A stretch of DNA of 14,929 nt from JAAYJR01 sp964495655 (GTDB taxonomy: Bacteria; Bacteroidota; Bacteroidia; Bacteroidales; Prolixibacteraceae). Made by a program: the position numbers and the translations under genes. The stretch's first letter is position 1. Each line of letters opens with the position of its first letter. Positions 1 to 8,207 of the stretch are shown in pieces. The stretch lies in NCBI GenBank assembly GCA_964495655.1, contig CAZBWK010000099.1, positions 1 to 14,929 on the forward strand, given 5' to 3'. Below the pieces are notes generated by a model. It searched no databases. It worked only from the letters and a program-made list of their open reading frames with translations, and was not told the DNA's origin.

Positions 1-73
1 ATGCTTTTTAAAATTATTAATATTGATGAGATAAAATTTTTGTTTAAAAAAAGTTCATATTCGTTTCATCTGT

Positions 74-820
74 TCATCTTTTTTTATTACGGACATATAT
101 CAGTTTGAATTTGCCTTTATAGCTGTCGCGCTGTTCTATTTCGAATTTACCAATAGAATTGATCAGCGGGGTTAGTTTTTCAAACCCATAATTCCGGGAA
201 TCGAAGTTAGGTTGTTTCTTTTGAAGCAGGCTGCCTACATCTCCCAGGAATGCCCATCCGTCATCATCCGCCAGGTCGGAAATTGTTGAAGTTATAAGCT
301 TTATGACTTTCGGAGTTATCTTGTCTACCTGCGACTTTTTCTCAGGCTTGTCGGGGGTTGCACTGCTTTCATTCTCTTTTGCCCTGTTTTCAAGAATTTC
401 GATATAAATAAATTTATCGCAGGCCACAATAAAGGGCTCCGGTGTTTTTTTCTCACCGATACCATACACTTTCATTCCTGCTTCCCGCAACCTGGTTGCA
501 AGCCTGGTAAAATCACTGTCGCTGGAGACCAGGCAAAATCCGTTTACCCTGCCACTGTATAATATATCCATAGCATCGATGATCATGGCTGAGTCAGTGG
601 CATTTTTGCCTGTTGTATAGCTGTACTGCTGTACAGGGGTGATAGCGTTCTCGAGAAGCAGGTTTTTCCATTTTGAGAGGAATGGTTTTGTCCAGTCCCC
701 ATAAATTCTTTTAATAGTAGGATTCCCATACTTTGCAATCTCCTCCATCATCTCTTTTACGTAGGCAGAGGGTATGTTATCGCCGTCGATCAGGACGGCC
801 AGTTTAATTTCATTTTCCAT
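74..820 (-). CDS. NYN domain (LabA/PIN-like) protein with C-terminal OST-HTH/LOTUS domain
   Basis: Putative RNA-binding protein or ribonuclease of the NYN (PIN-like) family, 248 aa, cytosolic with no signal peptide. The N-terminal NYN fold spans about residues 5-140. Its acidic residues are visible in order: LIDGDN (D12, D14), KNATDSAM (D76) and SSDSDF (D101, D103), the positions that bind metal in PIN-like nucleases. A charged linker at about 143-165 leads to a C-terminal region (about 168-245) that fits an OST-HTH/LOTUS winged helix, a module known to bind RNA. The frame extends 15 codons upstream to 865, but that would overlap batE. I chose the ATG at 820, 11 bp after the batE stop, because the NYN strand begins right after it. 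It is the last gene of the bat operon. Activity is inferred from the family; the substrate is unknown. Confidence 0.85.
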   Translation of the reverse strand: MENEIKLAVLIDGDNIPSAYVKEMMEEIAKYGNPTIKRIYGDWTKPFLSKWKNLLLENAITPVQQYSYTTGKNATDSAMIIDAMDILYSGRVNGFCLVSSDSDFTRLATRLREAGMKVYGIGEKKTPEPFIVACDKFIYIEILENRAKENESSATPDKPEKKSQVDKITPKVIKLITSTISDLADDDGWAFLGDVGSLLQKKQPNFDSRNYGFEKLTPLINSIGKFEIEQRDSYKGKFKLIYVRNKKR

Positions 821-831
821 TAGCTGAAATT

Positions 832-1605
832 TTAAATTTTTACAATACATGAATCCGGCAGCCAACCCAGATTGCCATCGGAGAGTCTGATCTCTTTCCA
901 GCTATCCAGGCTGTCGGAGATCTCCACCTTGACTCCTTCGTAGAGCAGAAACAGGTCGGTACTGTTTTCTGAAGGTGCACTTTTGACAGTGACACGGGGA
1001 CAAAAGATAATTGCATGGTTCCGGTTGTCTATCTTCTCTTTTTGTCTGGCGGCAAAGGAAAAAGTAAATGCGGTCAGCAGGATTGCCAGTATACCGAACC
1101 AGAAAGATAATTTTTTCACTGAAGCAGAACGGCTAAAGAGGAATGCTCCCAGCAGCAACAGGAAAACCATGAAGAGTCCGGCGCTGATGGCTGCCCATGA
1201 ATCAGCCGGATACCGGTTAATAATACTGTTTTTCCACCTCACAAAGAAGGGCTGGGGCAATGCTTCTATTCCTGTCACTACAAACTGATTGGCCATACGG
1301 AGGTTAAATTCGATATCTTCATCCTGCGGCGCAAGCAGCTTAGCCCGTTCGTAATTTAAGATAGCATTATTGTAGTCTCCTGCTTTATAGTAAGCATTGC
1401 CCAGGTTAAAATAGAGTTTCGCCGATTCCTGTCCGGCGTCAAGGATCTGTTCATACTCTATAACAGCCTTTTGGTACTCTTCAGTTGCATAGAAAGCATT
1501 TGCTTTTTCCCAGATTACCTGGATTGAGTCCCGGGCATACGCATTCAGGACAAACACTATCCCGGATAATGTTAAAATCAGCCGGTGTATAATATATTTT
1601 GTCAT
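832..1605 (-). CDS. batE: BatE: TPR and SH3-like membrane protein
   Basis: Last canonical gene of the Bat cluster, 257 aa. Visible parts in order: a hydrophobic signal or anchor segment (about 1-24, ending near NAYA), TPR-like helices (about 28-100, with the TPR signature YFNLGNAYYKAGDYNNAI), two transmembrane helices (about 137-157 and 166-185), and a C-terminal SH3-like beta domain (about 195-256) containing LYEGVKVEI and GWLPDSCI. Length and architecture match Bacteroidota BatE. It probably sits in the inner membrane and offers TPR and SH3-like surfaces for protein contacts within the Bat complex. It begins 11 bp after the batD stop with no clear Shine-Dalgarno sequence, as is usual for this phylum. 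Its biochemical role is unknown; aerotolerance is a historical label for the cluster. Confidence 0.9.
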   Translation of the reverse strand: MTKYIIHRLILTLSGIVFVLNAYARDSIQVIWEKANAFYATEEYQKAVIEYEQILDAGQESAKLYFNLGNAYYKAGDYNNAILNYERAKLLAPQDEDIEFNLRMANQFVVTGIEALPQPFFVRWKNSIINRYPADSWAAISAGLFMVFLLLLGAFLFSRSASVKKLSFWFGILAILLTAFTFSFAARQKEKIDNRNHAIIFCPRVTVKSAPSENSTDLFLLYEGVKVEISDSLDSWKEIRLSDGNLGWLPDSCIVKI

Positions 1606-1616
1606 TACTGTTCTTT

Positions 1617-3440
1617 TTATCGTTTGATCTGTTTTTCGAGGCGGCTCATAGTCTGTTCAGCTTTTTTATACAGTTCACTTCGGGCTTCCGAACCTCCTGA
1701 GGGAGCATACCTCGCATATTCGCAATGATCCATTATTTCAATAAAATTGGTAATAACAGGATCATCCACATTTTTACTTTTCAGGTTTTCCACTGCTGTT
1801 TCGCGGTTCAGGTTAGCAACAGCAATACCCAGTTTATCACTGAGATAACCCCAGAAAGCTTTAAGTATAGCTTCGTGGAAAGCTTCATTATTGTTTTGTT
1901 TCATAAATCTGGCTGCCTCTTTCAGTCGTTTCACAGCCATGCGGTTAGCTTTTTTGTTACGCATGAGGGCAGCATTAGCATTTTCGCGGGCTTTTTTGCG
2001 GTAGATTATGAACAATAAAATGAACAGCAGGGCTGTACCGGCATAAAGGGAGTAAAAAGCAGGAGTCCCGAAAAAAGTTGACCCTTTTATCTTCAACATT
2101 GGATTGCCCTGTTTGATGTATCTTATATCCTGTCCAATCAATTGCAGGTCCTCTCTGTGGCGTCCTCCGATGATTGATGCCGACTGGTCGCCTGTCCCTT
2201 TAGTTACACGCAAAGTATATTCAGGAGTCGACCTGGTTACATAACTGCCGGAGGCAGGATTAAAAAATGTAAACGGAATGGAAGGAATAACATAATCTCC
2301 CTCAAAGCGGGGTTGAAAGAGATACTCAACAGTTTTACTTCCCGTCATACCGCTGTCGGTGGCTCTTACGTTGTCGGTCGCCCTCGGGTCGTAGATCTCG
2401 AAATCGGAGGGCAGTTGCAGCTGCGGATTCCTTATAAGCCTTATATTACCTGATCCGGTTATCGTCAGCTTCAGTGTCACCGCATCATTTGTTGTAACAT
2501 CTGCAGAGCTGAGTTCTGAAGTGACATTAAAATTCCCCACACCGCCATAATAGTTTGCAGGCTGCGGGGGCAGATCTTTTACATTGATCCGCACCGGGGA
2601 GCTGGTTATTGTAGTCTTGACCGTCTGTATGCCGCTGAAAAAATCATCGAAGAAACTTCTCGGCCTGACCCTCTGCTGTACCAGGAGTGTCATGCTGAAA
2701 GGGTTTATGGTAATTGTGCCGTTCTGTTGGGGGAAGAGGACTGTCTTTTTCAGAACCCCCACCTGGTAGATGCGGTCGTTAAAAACCTCCCTGTTGAAAT
2801 TTATCTGTTGGGGCATCTCGATATCTTGTGTATAGAACCCTTCGTAAGTAGGAAGATTGACCTCATCAAATCCTGATACGGGAATATTTGGATCAGCATA
2901 AAGCTTTACGGTAGCAATTATCTGTTCGCCACGATATACATTTTGCTTATTCAGCTCCAGTCTTATGAAGAGGTTATTACCTCCAAGACTTACAGATTCT
3001 CTGCTTTGGCTCTCCTGCTGCTGGTTTTGGGATGGTTGTTGCTGTCCTGACTGAGCTTTAACTACCTGTATTTTAAGAGAATTGGACTCTACGATTTCGC
3101 CGTCAATCTCTACAGAGGCAGGCCTTATTTCAAAGCTGCCTTCCCTCTTTGCTTTCAGAATATAAGTGTAGGAATAGGATATCTCAGTTGTGGTTTTCCC
3201 ATTAATAGTTTGCATCCTTGTTGATTGACCGGTACTGGGACCCATCAGCACATCGAAGTTACTGGTAAGGTCCGGCGGAAGGTCTGGATTGCTGCCTTTT
3301 TTATTAAGAGTGAATGTAAGCCTGAATTGCTGACCTGTCTCAACAGCATTTGGTGCGGACATGACAAATTTTGTCTCCTGTCCCCAAACTTCTGTGATAA
3401 AAAACAAAAACAGGCAATATGTAATTACTCTCCTGATCAT
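1617..3440 (-). CDS. batD: BatD: large periplasmic, membrane-anchored Bat protein
   Basis: BatD (oxygen tolerance) family protein, 607 aa. A signal peptide covers about residues 1-20 (MIRRVITYCLFLFF..., cleavage near VWGQ). A long beta-rich periplasmic part follows (about 21-455), with a Gln/Ser-rich linker at about 130-147. One transmembrane helix lies at about 461-481, followed by a basic cytoplasmic tail of about 125 residues that includes HEAILKAFWGYLSDKLGI and NRETA, typical of BatD C-termini. The frame is open 78 codons further upstream, but that extension is a Ser/Arg/Ile/Asn low-complexity readout of the batC repeat in another frame. The ATG at 3440 opens a proper signal peptide 4 bp after the batC stop. 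The role is inferred as an envelope-facing partner of BatA and BatB. Confidence 0.92.
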   Translation of the reverse strand: MIRRVITYCLFLFFITEVWGQETKFVMSAPNAVETGQQFRLTFTLNKKGSNPDLPPDLTSNFDVLMGPSTGQSTRMQTINGKTTTEISYSYTYILKAKREGSFEIRPASVEIDGEIVESNSLKIQVVKAQSGQQQPSQNQQQESQSRESVSLGGNNLFIRLELNKQNVYRGEQIIATVKLYADPNIPVSGFDEVNLPTYEGFYTQDIEMPQQINFNREVFNDRIYQVGVLKKTVLFPQQNGTITINPFSMTLLVQQRVRPRSFFDDFFSGIQTVKTTITSSPVRINVKDLPPQPANYYGGVGNFNVTSELSSADVTTNDAVTLKLTITGSGNIRLIRNPQLQLPSDFEIYDPRATDNVRATDSGMTGSKTVEYLFQPRFEGDYVIPSIPFTFFNPASGSYVTRSTPEYTLRVTKGTGDQSASIIGGRHREDLQLIGQDIRYIKQGNPMLKIKGSTFFGTPAFYSLYAGTALLFILLFIIYRKKARENANAALMRNKKANRMAVKRLKEAARFMKQNNNEAFHEAILKAFWGYLSDKLGIAVANLNRETAVENLKSKNVDDPVITNFIEIMDHCEYARYAPSGGSEARSELYKKAEQTMSRLEKQIKR

Positions 3441-3444
3441 AGTG

Positions 3445-4191
3445 TTACCATTCTTTTTCGGTCCTGATTTTTCTTGCTTTGTCTGCTTTATCCTTTTTAA
3501 CCTTTTCCCGGATATCTCTTTCGTCGTTTTCCAGCGCCTGTAAAAGTTGTTCGGCATCTTCCCTGGAAATTTTGCTTTGCGGCCGCTGCTGCTGTTGTTG
3601 ATCCTGCTGCTGTTGTTGATCCTGCTGCTGTTGTTGATCCTGCTGCTGCTGTTGATCCTGCTGCTGCTGGTCACTTTGATTATCCTGGTCCTGCTGGTCT
3701 TGTTGGTCCTGTTGGTCCTGCTGGTCCTGCTGCTGTTGATTTTTCAGCATTTGTGCATAAGCAAGGTTATATTTAGTTTCAATGTCATTAGGATTTTTCC
3801 TCAATGCTTCCTTATATGACTCAATGCTCTCATCAATTTTTTGTTGCATCAGCTGACTATTACCCTGGTTATGCAATGCACGGGCTTTCTCTTCGGCAGT
3901 CTCCAGTTTTTCAGTAAGTTCACTAAATTTTCTCTCAGCTTCTTCAAACCTCATCTGTTTATACAGGGCATCAGCCAGGTTAAAATCCCATTTCTCATTA
4001 CCCGGCTTTTTATTAAGTGCTTTTCTGTAATACTCTTCTGCCTGGCCAAATTTTGCAGTATCCAGCCTGGTAGTATCCTTAACTGCTTCCATGAACAATT
4101 TATTTCCGCTTCTTACGAATTTTCTTTCATTCTGGCCGGAAACTGTCAATGTGGCCGCTAAGATAAAGTATAAAAAAAACAACCTTTCCAT
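3445..4191 (-). CDS. batC: BatC: TPR protein with Gln/Asp-rich tract
   Basis: BatC-type TPR protein, 248 aa. A signal peptide is visible at about 1-19 (ends TLTVSGQ), then TPR-like helices at about 24-150 (AEEYYRKALNKKPGNEKWDF; ARALHNQGNSQLMQQKIDESI; YKEALRKNPNDIETKYNLAY). A low-complexity Gln/Asp tract occupies 151-202. A charged C-terminal segment contains ISREDAEQLLQALENDE and ends EKEW, which is characteristic of Bacteroidota BatC. It is probably exported or membrane-attached and acts as a scaffold for the Bat complex; this is inferred from family and context. The gene lies 11 bp after batB and 4 bp before batD, so translation with both is probably coupled. No Shine-Dalgarno sequence is seen upstream of the ATG. 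Confidence 0.9.
   Translation of the reverse strand: MERLFFLYFILAATLTVSGQNERKFVRSGNKLFMEAVKDTTRLDTAKFGQAEEYYRKALNKKPGNEKWDFNLADALYKQMRFEEAERKFSELTEKLETAEEKARALHNQGNSQLMQQKIDESIESYKEALRKNPNDIETKYNLAYAQMLKNQQQQDQQDQQDQQDQQDQDNQSDQQQQDQQQQQDQQQQQDQQQQQDQQQQQRPQSKISREDAEQLLQALENDERDIREKVKKDKADKARKIRTEKEW
3586..3741 (-). repeat. Short tandem repeats encoding the BatC Gln/Asp tract
   Basis: In-frame tandem repeats within batC. One array is built on an 18-bp unit encoding five Gln and one Asp: copies at 3600-3617 and 3618-3635 are identical, 3636-3653 differs by one base, and a partial copy follows from 3654. A second array is built on a 9-bp unit encoding Gln-Gln-Asp: five copies at 3688-3696, 3697-3705, 3706-3714, 3715-3723 and 3724-3732, differing only by C/T changes. 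Every unit is a multiple of three, so slippage would change tract length without breaking the frame. The synonymous differences suggest the array is not brand new. Confidence 0.95.
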
Positions 4192-4202
4192 AATAATAAA
4201 AA

Positions 4203-5240
4203 TTATTCAGGAGAGAACAGTTTAACTTTCATGAGATATCTGTTTTTCCTTTCGAGGATAATAAATTCTAAAAGTAACAGTAGCAGTCCGGCACCAAAAA
4301 AGTATTGGAACTGATCTTCATATTCTGAAAACACCACTGTTTCCATCTCCTGTTTATTCATTTTATTGATCTCGTCAAATAGTGCATTCAGCCCTATCTG
4401 GGCGTTGTTAGCCCTGATATAGATGCCTTTACCAGCTGCTGCTATTTTTTCAAGCATCACCTCGTCGAGTTTGGTCACAACGACATTACCTTCCCTGTCT
4501 CTCATATAATCGGTCTGACCGTCGCGCATCACAGGTATGGGTGACCCTTGCGGGAGTCCCATGCCTATTGTGTGGACTACAATACCGTTTTTAACTGCTT
4601 CCCGGGCTGCTGAGACAGGATCGTCTTCATGGTTTTCCCCGTCGGTTATGATTACGATAGCTTTACTGGCATCTGCGTCGGGCGAAAATGACCGTACGGC
4701 CATATTGATGGCAGAGCCGATGGCTGTTCCCTGTCGTGGAACCACCTGTGTGCTGACGGCCTCAAGAAAAAGTTTTGCCGAGTTATAATCACCTGTCAGC
4801 GGAAGCTGAATATACGCTTCTCCGGCAAATACGATAAGCCCTATTTTGTCGTCTTTCAGGCGGTCCACAAGTCTTGATATTGCTCTTTTGGCCCTTTCGA
4901 GCCGGTTGGGCTGGATATCTTCAGCCATCATACTGTTTGAGACATCAAGGGCTATTATCATTTCAATTCCTTCGCGTTTTATTTTTTTCAGCTTTGAACC
5001 GAACTGCGGCCTGGCTGCTCCTGCAATAAACAGCCCCAGCGCCACCATGAGCAGTAAAAATTTGAAAACAGGCCTGTTTTTTGATACAAAAGGCATTAAT
5101 TCCGTTATTACCTGTTCATTGCCAAAACGGCGCAATGCTCTTTTCCTGGTGTATCTCGACCAGATAAAGATCAGTGTAAGAAAAGGAATTATTAATAAAC
5201 CCCATAAATAATCGATATGTGCAAATCTGAAAATATCCAT
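4203..5240 (-). CDS. batB: BatB: membrane-anchored vWA domain protein
   Basis: vWA-domain Bat protein, 345 aa. Two N-terminal transmembrane helices (about 11-28 and 58-75) precede the vWA domain (about 92-290), and one helix follows near the C-terminus (about 313-330). The MIDAS metal site is intact: D99-V-S101-N-S103 (ALDVSNSMM), T172 in QGTAIG, and D200 in ITDGEN. A hairpin of N-terminal helices followed by vWA is the usual BatA/BatB architecture. The domain is expected to bind Mg2+ and a partner ligand, probably working with MoxR and BatA. It is a paralogue of the neighbouring batA. The start lies 10 bp after the batA stop. Confidence 0.93.
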   Translation of the reverse strand: MDIFRFAHIDYLWGLLIIPFLTLIFIWSRYTRKRALRRFGNEQVITELMPFVSKNRPVFKFLLLMVALGLFIAGAARPQFGSKLKKIKREGIEMIIALDVSNSMMAEDIQPNRLERAKRAISRLVDRLKDDKIGLIVFAGEAYIQLPLTGDYNSAKLFLEAVSTQVVPRQGTAIGSAINMAVRSFSPDADASKAIVIITDGENHEDDPVSAAREAVKNGIVVHTIGMGLPQGSPIPVMRDGQTDYMRDREGNVVVTKLDEVMLEKIAAAGKGIYIRANNAQIGLNALFDEINKMNKQEMETVVFSEYEDQFQYFFGAGLLLLLLEFIILERKNRYLMKVKLFSPE

Positions 5241-5250
5241 CTTTTATATT

Positions 5251-6246
5251 TTAAGGGATACTTTTAAAAAAAGTTGCATTTAAAAACAAGCTTAAAACAA
5301 GCAACAAAATTCCTGCCATAGCAAAGGGTAAGAATTCTTCTGATTTCCGGCTGAACTCCCGGACTTCAATTTTTGATTTTTCCAACTGGTCGATCTCCTG
5401 ATAGATCTCCGCCAGCTTGGTATTACTTGTCGCCCTGAAATATTTACCTCCTGTTATAGAAGAGATCTCCTGCAGGACTTTTTCATCTATCTTCACCTCC
5501 ATGTCGCGTAACTGAACTCCGTAAGGAGTCTGCACAGGAAAGGGGGCGGTGCCTATTGTGCCGATTCCGACAGTGTATACCCTGATCCCAAAAGTTTTTG
5601 CTATTTCTGCTGCTGTTAAAGGTGCAATCTCCCCGCTGTTATTCTCTCCGTCGGTTAACAGGATCACAACCCGGCTGATAGCATCACTTTCCTTAAGCCT
5701 GGCCACTGCTGTTGCTAAGCCGTTTCCTATCGCCGTGCCATCCTGGATCATCCCGCTCTCAATATCTTTAAACAGGTTTAGCAGGACTGTCCTGTCGGTC
5801 GTTAAAGGGCACTGGGTGAATGCTTCCCCGGCAAAAACCACTAGTCCCATTCTGTCGTACTGCCTCCCGGAGATGAACTCCATTGCAACATTTTTTGCCG
5901 CCTCAAGCCTGTCGGGTGAAAAATCCCGGGCAAGCATACTGCTGGATATGTCTAATGAAATAACTATATCTATACCTTCGGTTGTTACATTTTCCCAGTT
6001 GCTCGATGACTGCGGCCTGGCAAGGACGGTTACAAAAAGCGCAAATGCCAGCAGCCGGAGCAGAAAGACAATATGCCTCAGATAGTGTTTTAAGGTTTTT
6101 GGCGCCTTGAAAAGGGGAGCAGCTGACGATATTTGAATGCTTGCAGTGTTTTTTTTCTGCCTGAAAATATACCATGCAGCCATTGGGATTGCCAAAAGCA
6201 GCAGGTAAAAAAATTCCGGATTTTTAAATACTATTCCTTCAAACAT
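5251..6246 (-). CDS. batA: BatA: membrane-anchored vWA domain protein
   Basis: vWA-domain Bat protein, 331 aa. It starts with the typical BatA N-terminal membrane segment (FKNPEFFYLLLLAIPMAAW, helix about 12-28) and a second helix at about 58-75 ending in LARPQ. The vWA domain covers about 92-290 and has a complete MIDAS: D99-I-S101-S-S103 (SLDISSSM), T171 in GTAIG, and D199 in LTDGEN. A C-terminal helix lies at about 309-326. BatA and BatB share layout and motif positions almost residue for residue, which points to an old duplication. The likely role is a membrane vWA component of a MoxR-driven complex. It starts 6 bp after the preceding gene. Confidence 0.93.
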   Translation of the reverse strand: MFEGIVFKNPEFFYLLLLAIPMAAWYIFRQKKNTASIQISSAAPLFKAPKTLKHYLRHIVFLLRLLAFALFVTVLARPQSSSNWENVTTEGIDIVISLDISSSMLARDFSPDRLEAAKNVAMEFISGRQYDRMGLVVFAGEAFTQCPLTTDRTVLLNLFKDIESGMIQDGTAIGNGLATAVARLKESDAISRVVILLTDGENNSGEIAPLTAAEIAKTFGIRVYTVGIGTIGTAPFPVQTPYGVQLRDMEVKIDEKVLQEISSITGGKYFRATSNTKLAEIYQEIDQLEKSKIEVREFSRKSEEFLPFAMAGILLLVLSLFLNATFFKSIP

Positions 6247-6252
6247 TCTTTT

Positions 6253-7248
6253 CTATTTTATTTCAACATCTTCACCCTCATCATCTTGTTGTTCTTCCGG
6301 GGGCTCAGGTTTTTCTTCCTTTTTTGTGTCATTGACAAAAAAATATGCATTCATAAGAGTCAGGTTATCGTCATCCGGCAGAGGCTTATATTTTGCAAAT
6401 TTCACAAGGTCGGCTAATGTTAATATATGGCTCAGGTTCTCGAAAGTTTTTTCCTTGATCAGATCGCGCCGGAAACGGAAAGCGGATAATGTCTCTTCTG
6501 AGGTCTGCTCCATTGCCGGTATCTCAAAGCGGCTTTCGATATATTTTCGAAGAGTTTCGGTTACTTCACTGTAAAACTGCTTTGTTTTTCCCTTTTGCCA
6601 TAGTTTTTCATTTTTTATACGGTCCAGCTCTCTGAGGGCTGTCACATGTGCCGGTTCCGGGGGTTTAATTTTAAAACTGAAAACAGGCTTATTCTCTTTT
6701 TTTCTTTTGAGTGCATAGAGAATAAAAAAGAGTATTGCGCCCAATAAAATTATTCCCAATATATATGGTGTCACCTCTTTCAGGGTAACAGGGGCGCCGT
6801 ATGGCATTTTAATATCTGCAGGTCCCCTTGTTGTATCAATCGGAATGGTGTGCACATGGAGGTTGACTCCGTTGCCGGGAATAGAATCAATTCTACCTTC
6901 CATATCTATTTTAAACCAGAATGGAGGTATACGATATGTTCCGCTGTCGAAGCTGGTTATTAAAAAAGACTGAATCAGTTTTTGAAAAGCTTCATCGTCA
7001 GACTGGAATGTATCGACAGGGGAGCGGCTCAGTACCTCGATCTTTCCAAGAATAGTATCAGGTACTGCAGGAAAGGTAACGTTAATATTTTTTGGATGAT
7101 CGATCTCAAGGAACAGCTTAACCTGGTCGCCAAGCAAAATATTAGCAGAATCAAGGGTTGCCGTTGCTTTGATTCTCTGTCCTGAGCTTTCAGGGCTAAA
7201 GGAGAGTGCCAGCCAGAGTAATATTGTTAATTTCAGGATATTCTTCAT
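6253..7248 (-). CDS. DUF4381-like single-pass membrane protein of the bat operon
   Basis: Uncharacterised envelope protein of 331 aa between the DUF58 gene and batA. Visible parts: a signal peptide (about 1-23, ending ESSGQ), a beta-rich periplasmic domain (about 25-155) resembling the N-terminal repeats of BatD, one transmembrane helix (about 162-181), and a cytoplasmic alpha-helical domain (about 195-305). The cytoplasmic part contains FYSEVTETLRKYIESRFEI followed by TSEETL, a pattern like the cytoplasmic region of DUF4381/BatD proteins. The tail from 309 is strongly acidic (PEPPEEQQDDEGEDVE). A gene of this layout is commonly found at this position in Bacteroidota bat clusters. It probably serves as a partner linking periplasm and cytoplasm in the complex. 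The exact function is unknown and the family assignment rests on pattern only. Confidence 0.8.
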   Translation of the reverse strand: MKNILKLTILLWLALSFSPESSGQRIKATATLDSANILLGDQVKLFLEIDHPKNINVTFPAVPDTILGKIEVLSRSPVDTFQSDDEAFQKLIQSFLITSFDSGTYRIPPFWFKIDMEGRIDSIPGNGVNLHVHTIPIDTTRGPADIKMPYGAPVTLKEVTPYILGIILLGAILFFILYALKRKKENKPVFSFKIKPPEPAHVTALRELDRIKNEKLWQKGKTKQFYSEVTETLRKYIESRFEIPAMEQTSEETLSAFRFRRDLIKEKTFENLSHILTLADLVKFAKYKPLPDDDNLTLMNAYFFVNDTKKEEKPEPPEEQQDDEGEDVEIK

Positions 7249-7255
7249 TTTTTTG

Positions 7256-8140
7256 CTACTGTTTAAGAGCCCTCTTTTTGAACAGGTTCATCATAGCTTT
7301 CACATAATCCTCGTTAGTACTTACAGCTACATAGTCGATGCCGCATTTTTTAAACATTGTGTCCAGTTTTGCCATGTGCCTGTTCCACCACTCAGCATAA
7401 GTTTTCCGTGTTTTAGCTGAGTTGCTGTTGATCCATACATAAGCTCCTGTCTCCGCATCTTTTAGCTTAAGCATGCCGACAGGAGGCAGTTCCTTTTCGC
7501 GTTGGTCATATATTTTGAGTGCAACAATGTCATGTTTATTATTAGCAATTGACAGAGCCTGTTCCATATCTCTGTTTTCGTCGATAAAATCAGAGATAAT
7601 AAATGATGTGCACCGTTTTTTTATGGCGTTTGTAAGATATCTTACAGCCCCGGTAATATCTGTACCGGATGACTGCGGAATGAAATCTATCAATTCCCTG
7701 ATAATTCTTAAAATATGACTTCTTCCCTTCTTAGGGGGAATAAATTTCTCTATACTGTCTGAAAAGAATATTACACCTATTTTGTCATTATTCTGAATAG
7801 CAGAGAATGAGAGTATTGCCGCTATTTCAGTGATAATGTTTTTTTTCATTTTTTCAAATGTCCCGAAATCACGCGATCCGCTGACATCTATCAGCAGCAT
7901 TACTGTAAGCTCTCTCTCTTCTTCAAATATTTTAACGTAAGGGTGGTTGTATCTTGCCGTTACGTTCCAGTCAATACTTCTTATGTCATCTCCAAACTGA
8001 TACTCCCTGACTTCAGAGAAAGCCATTCCCCGGCCTTTAAACGCACTGTGGTATTCGCCGGCAAAAATATTCCTCGACAAACCACGGGTTTTTATCTCGA
8101 TCTTACGTACCTTTTTTAACAGTTCACTTGTCTCTATCAT
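7256..8140 (-). CDS. DUF58 protein with vWA-like fold
   Basis: DUF58-family protein of 294 aa. The family signature GDDIRSIDWNVTAR is at residues 50-63, and a vWA-like domain follows from about 78 with a MIDAS-type motif D85-V-S87-G-S89 (LLIDVSGS). There is no signal peptide or membrane helix, so it is probably cytosolic or peripheral to the membrane. DUF58 genes almost always lie next to moxR, and the pair is thought to form an ATPase/vWA adaptor module that acts on other proteins. Here it is the first of eight tightly packed genes (7 bp to the next) and is 116 bp from moxR, so it could start a transcript of its own. The stop codon is TAG. Confidence 0.92.
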   Translation of the reverse strand: MIETSELLKKVRKIEIKTRGLSRNIFAGEYHSAFKGRGMAFSEVREYQFGDDIRSIDWNVTARYNHPYVKIFEEERELTVMLLIDVSGSRDFGTFEKMKKNIITEIAAILSFSAIQNNDKIGVIFFSDSIEKFIPPKKGRSHILRIIRELIDFIPQSSGTDITGAVRYLTNAIKKRCTSFIISDFIDENRDMEQALSIANNKHDIVALKIYDQREKELPPVGMLKLKDAETGAYVWINSNSAKTRKTYAEWWNRHMAKLDTMFKKCGIDYVAVSTNEDYVKAMMNLFKKRALKQ

Positions 8141-8169
8141 TCAGGACTATATCTTTATTTGTTTTATTC

Positions 8170-8202
8170 CAAATATGATGTACGGTTAACTTTCAAAGCA
8201 AA
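8170..8202 (-). promoter_or_regulatory. Candidate promoter for the DUF58-bat operon
   Basis: On the minus strand a TTTG (8199-8202) is followed after 21 bp by CATATTTG (8170-8177), one mismatch from the Bacteroidota -7 element TAnnTTTG. The -7 box ends about 30 bp upstream of the DUF58 ATG at 8140, a normal leader length. A second TTTG at 8194-8197 has a poor 16-bp spacing. The match is imperfect, so this is only a candidate for an internal promoter downstream of moxR. Confidence 0.35.
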
Positions 8203-8207
8203 CAGGC

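Noticed and set aside
1..73. AT-rich end after the NYN gene as a possible terminator or small gene
   Set aside because: No GC-rich hairpin and no reading frame with a start, ribosome site and recognisable sequence.
821..865. Earlier start for the NYN gene adding 15 residues
   Set aside because: It would overlap the end of batE and adds a sequence with no NYN character; the ATG at 820 is directly followed by the NYN core.
3441..3674. Upstream extension of batD by 78 codons rich in Ser, Arg, Ile and Asn
   Set aside because: It reads the batC repeat region in another frame, lacks a signal peptide at its start, and the internal ATG at 3440 gives a normal BatD signal peptide.
3586..3741. Possible CRISPR or direct-repeat mobile signature
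   Set aside because: Repeats are contiguous 9 and 18-bp coding units without unique spacers.
3547..3819. Plus-strand Leu-rich open frame that looks like a membrane protein
   Set aside because: It is the complement of the batC Gln/Asp repeats; Leu codons arise from CTG/TTG on the opposite strand.
5549..6085. 178-codon plus-strand frame opposite batA
   Set aside because: It lies wholly inside a well-supported vWA gene, is Ser/Ile/Pro-rich in a way expected of a complement frame, and shows no domain.
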